From: Sporosarcina jeotgali
GTDB taxonomy: Bacteria > Bacillota > Bacilli > Bacillales_A > Planococcaceae
Length of the DNA stretch: 64,000 nucleotides
Assembly: GCF_033304595.1 (NCBI RefSeq)
Contig: NZ_CP116341.1
Location: 1,531,001-1,595,000 of the forward strand
Direction of reading: 5' to 3'
Of the stretch, positions 61,827 to 64,000 are shown piece by piece. The notes under the pieces are model-generated. The model was not told where the DNA came from, ran no database searches, and was given only the letters and a program-made list of their open reading frames with translations. The position numbers and the translations under genes were made by a program. Position 1 is the first letter of the stretch, and the number at the start of each line of letters is the position of its first letter.

Positions 61827-61875
61827 CACCGTTGGGGCTTTTGCGTTGTTCACCGTTGGGGCTTTTGCGTTGAAT
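61827..61875. repeat. 24-bp tandem duplication
   Basis: TCACCGTTGGGGCTTTTGCG occurs twice in direct orientation, 24 bases apart, just left of the 20-bp repeat array. No gene is visible in this intergenic stretch. Confidence 0.85.
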
Positions 61876-61920
61876 TGATGAATATGGCTGGCGTTTGTTT
61901 GGGGACGTGAGATGATTGGT

Positions 61921-62127
61921 GGATTATGAGCGCTTTTTGTGGTTTATGATCACTTTGCTATGTTTATGATCACTTCCCTGGCTTTATGAGCGCTTTCTCG
62001 GGTTTATGATCACTTCCCTGGCTTTATGAGCGCTTTCTCGGGTTTATGATCACTTCCCTGGCTTTATGAGCGCTTTCGCGGGTTTATGATCACTTCCCCG
62101 GCTTTATGAGCGCTTTCGCGGGTTTAT
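61921..62127. repeat. 20-bp alternating repeat array, left part
   Basis: About ten 20-bp units alternate between TTTATGATCACTTCCCYGGC and TTTATGAGCGCTTTCGCGGG types; the unit ends within TTTAT where the insertion sequence begins. The two types differ mainly in a 3-base block (TCA versus GCG) that keeps a six-base palindrome (TGATCA or AGCGCT). The leftmost two units are more degenerate. No spacers are present, so it is not CRISPR. Confidence 0.9.
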
Positions 62128-63844
62128 GGTTCTTACGCGAAAACGGGGAGTTAGCCTCTAACCTATTACGTCTTGAATGATTACTTTTTGAAAATAATTA
62201 CAGGTGATACAATACTCGCTTTTCCAAGACCTTAAAGCCTGCTCGACCATACATTAAGCGCTTAAGTGTCTTTAATCGATTGACATTTCCTTCTGTTGGA
62301 CCATTGCTCCAATGCAAACGTATCCCAAGCAGAATGGCGTCTAAATCGTTTTTCACTCCTTGGAAAAACGATTGGATAGATTTATTTTCAAAACCCTTAT
62401 GGTTTTCTATCCATTGTGGCAATTGGTCAGCTGCTTTTTCTTTGATCAATGATCGAAATGAATGAATTAGCTTACTTAATTCTTTTATCAAAGGGAATGT
62501 TGACAGAAAGTCAGGATGGAAGCTTTGTAGTTCTTCAAGAACGTCTTCATTATCAGGATTCCATAATAACCGTAAGGTCTTTTGCCGAAAAGACAGACCT
62601 GGGGTTTCCAATTTAGCAGAGCGATTACGTGCGCTCGTAATCATTCCAGTCAATGTATCCAGGGATCCAGTATACCCTTGAGATCGGCATGTCTCCTCAA
62701 TTTGGTCGGAACTCATTTTATCTTTCACCAGTGAAGAAACCAAGGGATAGTAGGCGGTATCCGGCGAAGCACGTTCCTCATAAGGAGGCACTGTCTGATT
62801 TAAGTCGGAGTAGACGGTGTTCCTTACAACGCCGAGTTTCCGTGCGATAGTTGCGACACGATATCCCTCTGAAAATAACTGCTGGGATTGTTGAATACGC
62901 TGCCATCTTTCTTCAGACCGGTTCCATGGAACCGAATCAGACTCTTGGGCTAAAGTCGTTTCAACTTTTTTATCCTCGGTTATAGAAGATGCGTTCCACT
63001 TCCTAGGGATACACGAATAAATGGCTTTTTTTGACGCTTCGAACAGCTGATGAAGTACATGCCAGCGATCAGCCACCTGCTGAATAGTAGGCGAAGCATC
63101 ATGAACTGCCTTGGCATACCCTCTTGATCCGTCCCGAGTAATAAGACAGATTTCCGGATGGCCTAAAAGCCACTTCGTGACTTCCGCTGAATCTCTTGTC
63201 GGTATCAACCCTAGCGGCTTGTTTGTCTCCAAATCAATAAAAATCGTTCCATAAGATAGACGCTTCTTGAACGCGAAGTCATCAATTCCTACAAAAGGGA
63301 GAGCCCTCAGGCTTCTCTGGGGTAAATGATTTGTTTTTTATGGATCGTAAAATCGTGTCATGACTGACTGGAATGTGAAGAGAGCGGCAGATCTTTTCCG
63401 CAGCCAGGCAACTCGTCGAAAATCCGATGGTCTCAATCACTCTTTCTAATCGTTCTGTTCTTCTGTGATAAGGTTGTAGCCATGAGATTCGCTCAGTGAA
63501 AACCCGTGCGTCACACTCGGTATTTTCGCAGAACCACTTACTTGTAATCACCTGGATTTCGACCGGAGTGTCTGCATTAGCTAAATCTTTCACCAATCGA
63601 GTGTATCGGCTATGGCGACGATGGGAAGTTTCCTGGCACTTTGGGCATTTGGAAGAACTAGAACGAAGTTCAATAATAAGAAAAATCACATCATCTGTCT
63701 GTTTGAAATACAAGAGTTGATCTTTTTCTATGAACGGAAGTGTTAAATTCGTTAGCAATTCCATAGGGAGCCACCCTTTCGTTTTTTCTAAAACTATACC
63801 CAGAAAATGACGAAACAAATCCTCCCCAAACCACCGTAAGAACC
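62128..63844 (-). mobile_element. ISL3-family insertion sequence
   Basis: A 1717-bp element. Left end GGTTCTTACGCGAAAACGGG and right end (reverse strand) GGTTCTTACGGTGGTTTGGG are imperfect terminal inverted repeats. It is flanked by identical 8-bp copies GGGTTTAT at 62120-62127 and 63845-63852, the usual target duplication length of ISL3, showing simple insertion into the repeat array. It carries one transposase gene, frameshifted. Confidence 0.93.
62198..63818 (-). pseudogene. ISL3-family transposase, single-base frameshift
   Basis: Two frames together make one transposase. The N-terminal part (63818-63282, 178 residues) has the zinc-finger set CPKCQETSHRR...CENTEC and an HTH. The C-terminal part (to 62198) continues from GIDDFAFKKRLSYGTIFIDL, the first DDE aspartate region, and ends HWSNGPTEGNVNRLKTLKRLMYGRAGF. 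The frames meet at AAAA (63293-63296, TTTT on the coding strand); three T instead of four restores SPFVGIDDFAF. So the element is probably inactive unless ribosomes slip. Confidence 0.9.
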
Positions 63845-64000
63845 GGGTTTATGATCACTTCCCCGGCTTTATGAGCGCTTTCGCGGGTTTATGATCACTT
63901 CCCCGGCTTTATGAGCGCTTTCGCGGGTTTATGATCACTTCCCTGGCTTTATGAGCGCTTTCGCGGGTTTATGATCATTCCCCTGGTTTTATGAGCGCTT
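63845..64000. repeat. 20-bp alternating repeat array, right part (cut by window edge)
   Basis: The array resumes with GGGTTTATGATCACTTCCCC and continues with strictly alternating TCA-type and GCG-type 20-bp units to the end of the window. The last TCA-type unit is degenerate (GATCATTCCCC). Together with the left part it was one array before the insertion. Confidence 0.9.

Noticed and set aside
63282-63301. Programmed frameshift in the transposase
   Set aside because: The needed shift is +1 and no recognised +1 signal or downstream structure is seen; a point insertion in a T run is simpler.
61921-64000. CRISPR array
   Set aside because: The repeats are directly adjacent with no unique spacers, alternate between two types, and there are no cas genes.

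Overview
The window looks like chromosomal DNA of a low-to-moderate GC Gram-positive of the order Bacillales, probably the Planococcaceae (Sporosarcina-like). This is inferred from strong GGAGG ribosome binding sites, frequent TTG/GTG starts, a B. subtilis-style purine operon with guanine riboswitch and PurBox, a sigma-B-type promoter, YhgE/Pip, YqcI/YcgG, YflT-like and DUF2332 proteins, and lipobox lipoproteins. Taxonomy is an inference; no rRNA gene is present.

Layout. 0-4.7 kb: small accessory genes on the minus strand (partial GNAT, a dienelactone-hydrolase-like protein, a VOC protein, a decayed Nudix gene, several tiny membrane proteins, DUF2332). 4.8-9.0 kb: an HrtBA-like ABC exporter with an HssR-like direct repeat upstream, then a YhgE/Pip membrane protein. 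9-20.8 kb: photolyase, EAL protein, APC permease, a sigma-B-type stress gene, DUF420, a polar amino-acid ABC importer, an autoregulated MarR-MFS pair and an SDR oxidoreductase. 21-27 kb: tRNA-Arg(CCU), lipoprotein, GNAT, a cluster of tiny membrane proteins of unknown function, and an unusual protein made of three RidA domains in one chain.

27.1-39.0 kb is the core of the window: purEKCSQLFMNHD transcribed leftwards from one promoter with two PurBox-like sites, followed by a guanine aptamer and a terminator whose 5' arm can alternatively pair with the aptamer P1 strand. The eleven genes take PRPP to IMP and GMP/AMP precursors; purB, which lies between purK and purC in B. subtilis, is not here.

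39-64 kb: a potassium channel, DUF421, two ArsR/SRPBCC modules (one repressor broken by a nonsense codon), a GntR/DUF1648 pair, an Ntn hydrolase, an ECF sigma/anti-sigma pair, endonuclease V, a candidate structured RNA near 52.3 kb, YqcI/YcgG, DUF488, a methyltransferase, tandem STM3941-type paralogues, a lipoprotein gene stopped right after its lipobox, an NSS transporter, a VLRF1-type protein, a HAD phosphatase, and a 20-bp alternating repeat array interrupted by an ISL3-family insertion sequence with an exact 8-bp target duplication and a frameshifted transposase.

I found no CRISPR array, prophage, integrase or recognisable defence locus. The most unusual items are the triple RidA protein, the alternating repeat array, and the unexplained structured element at 52.3 kb.
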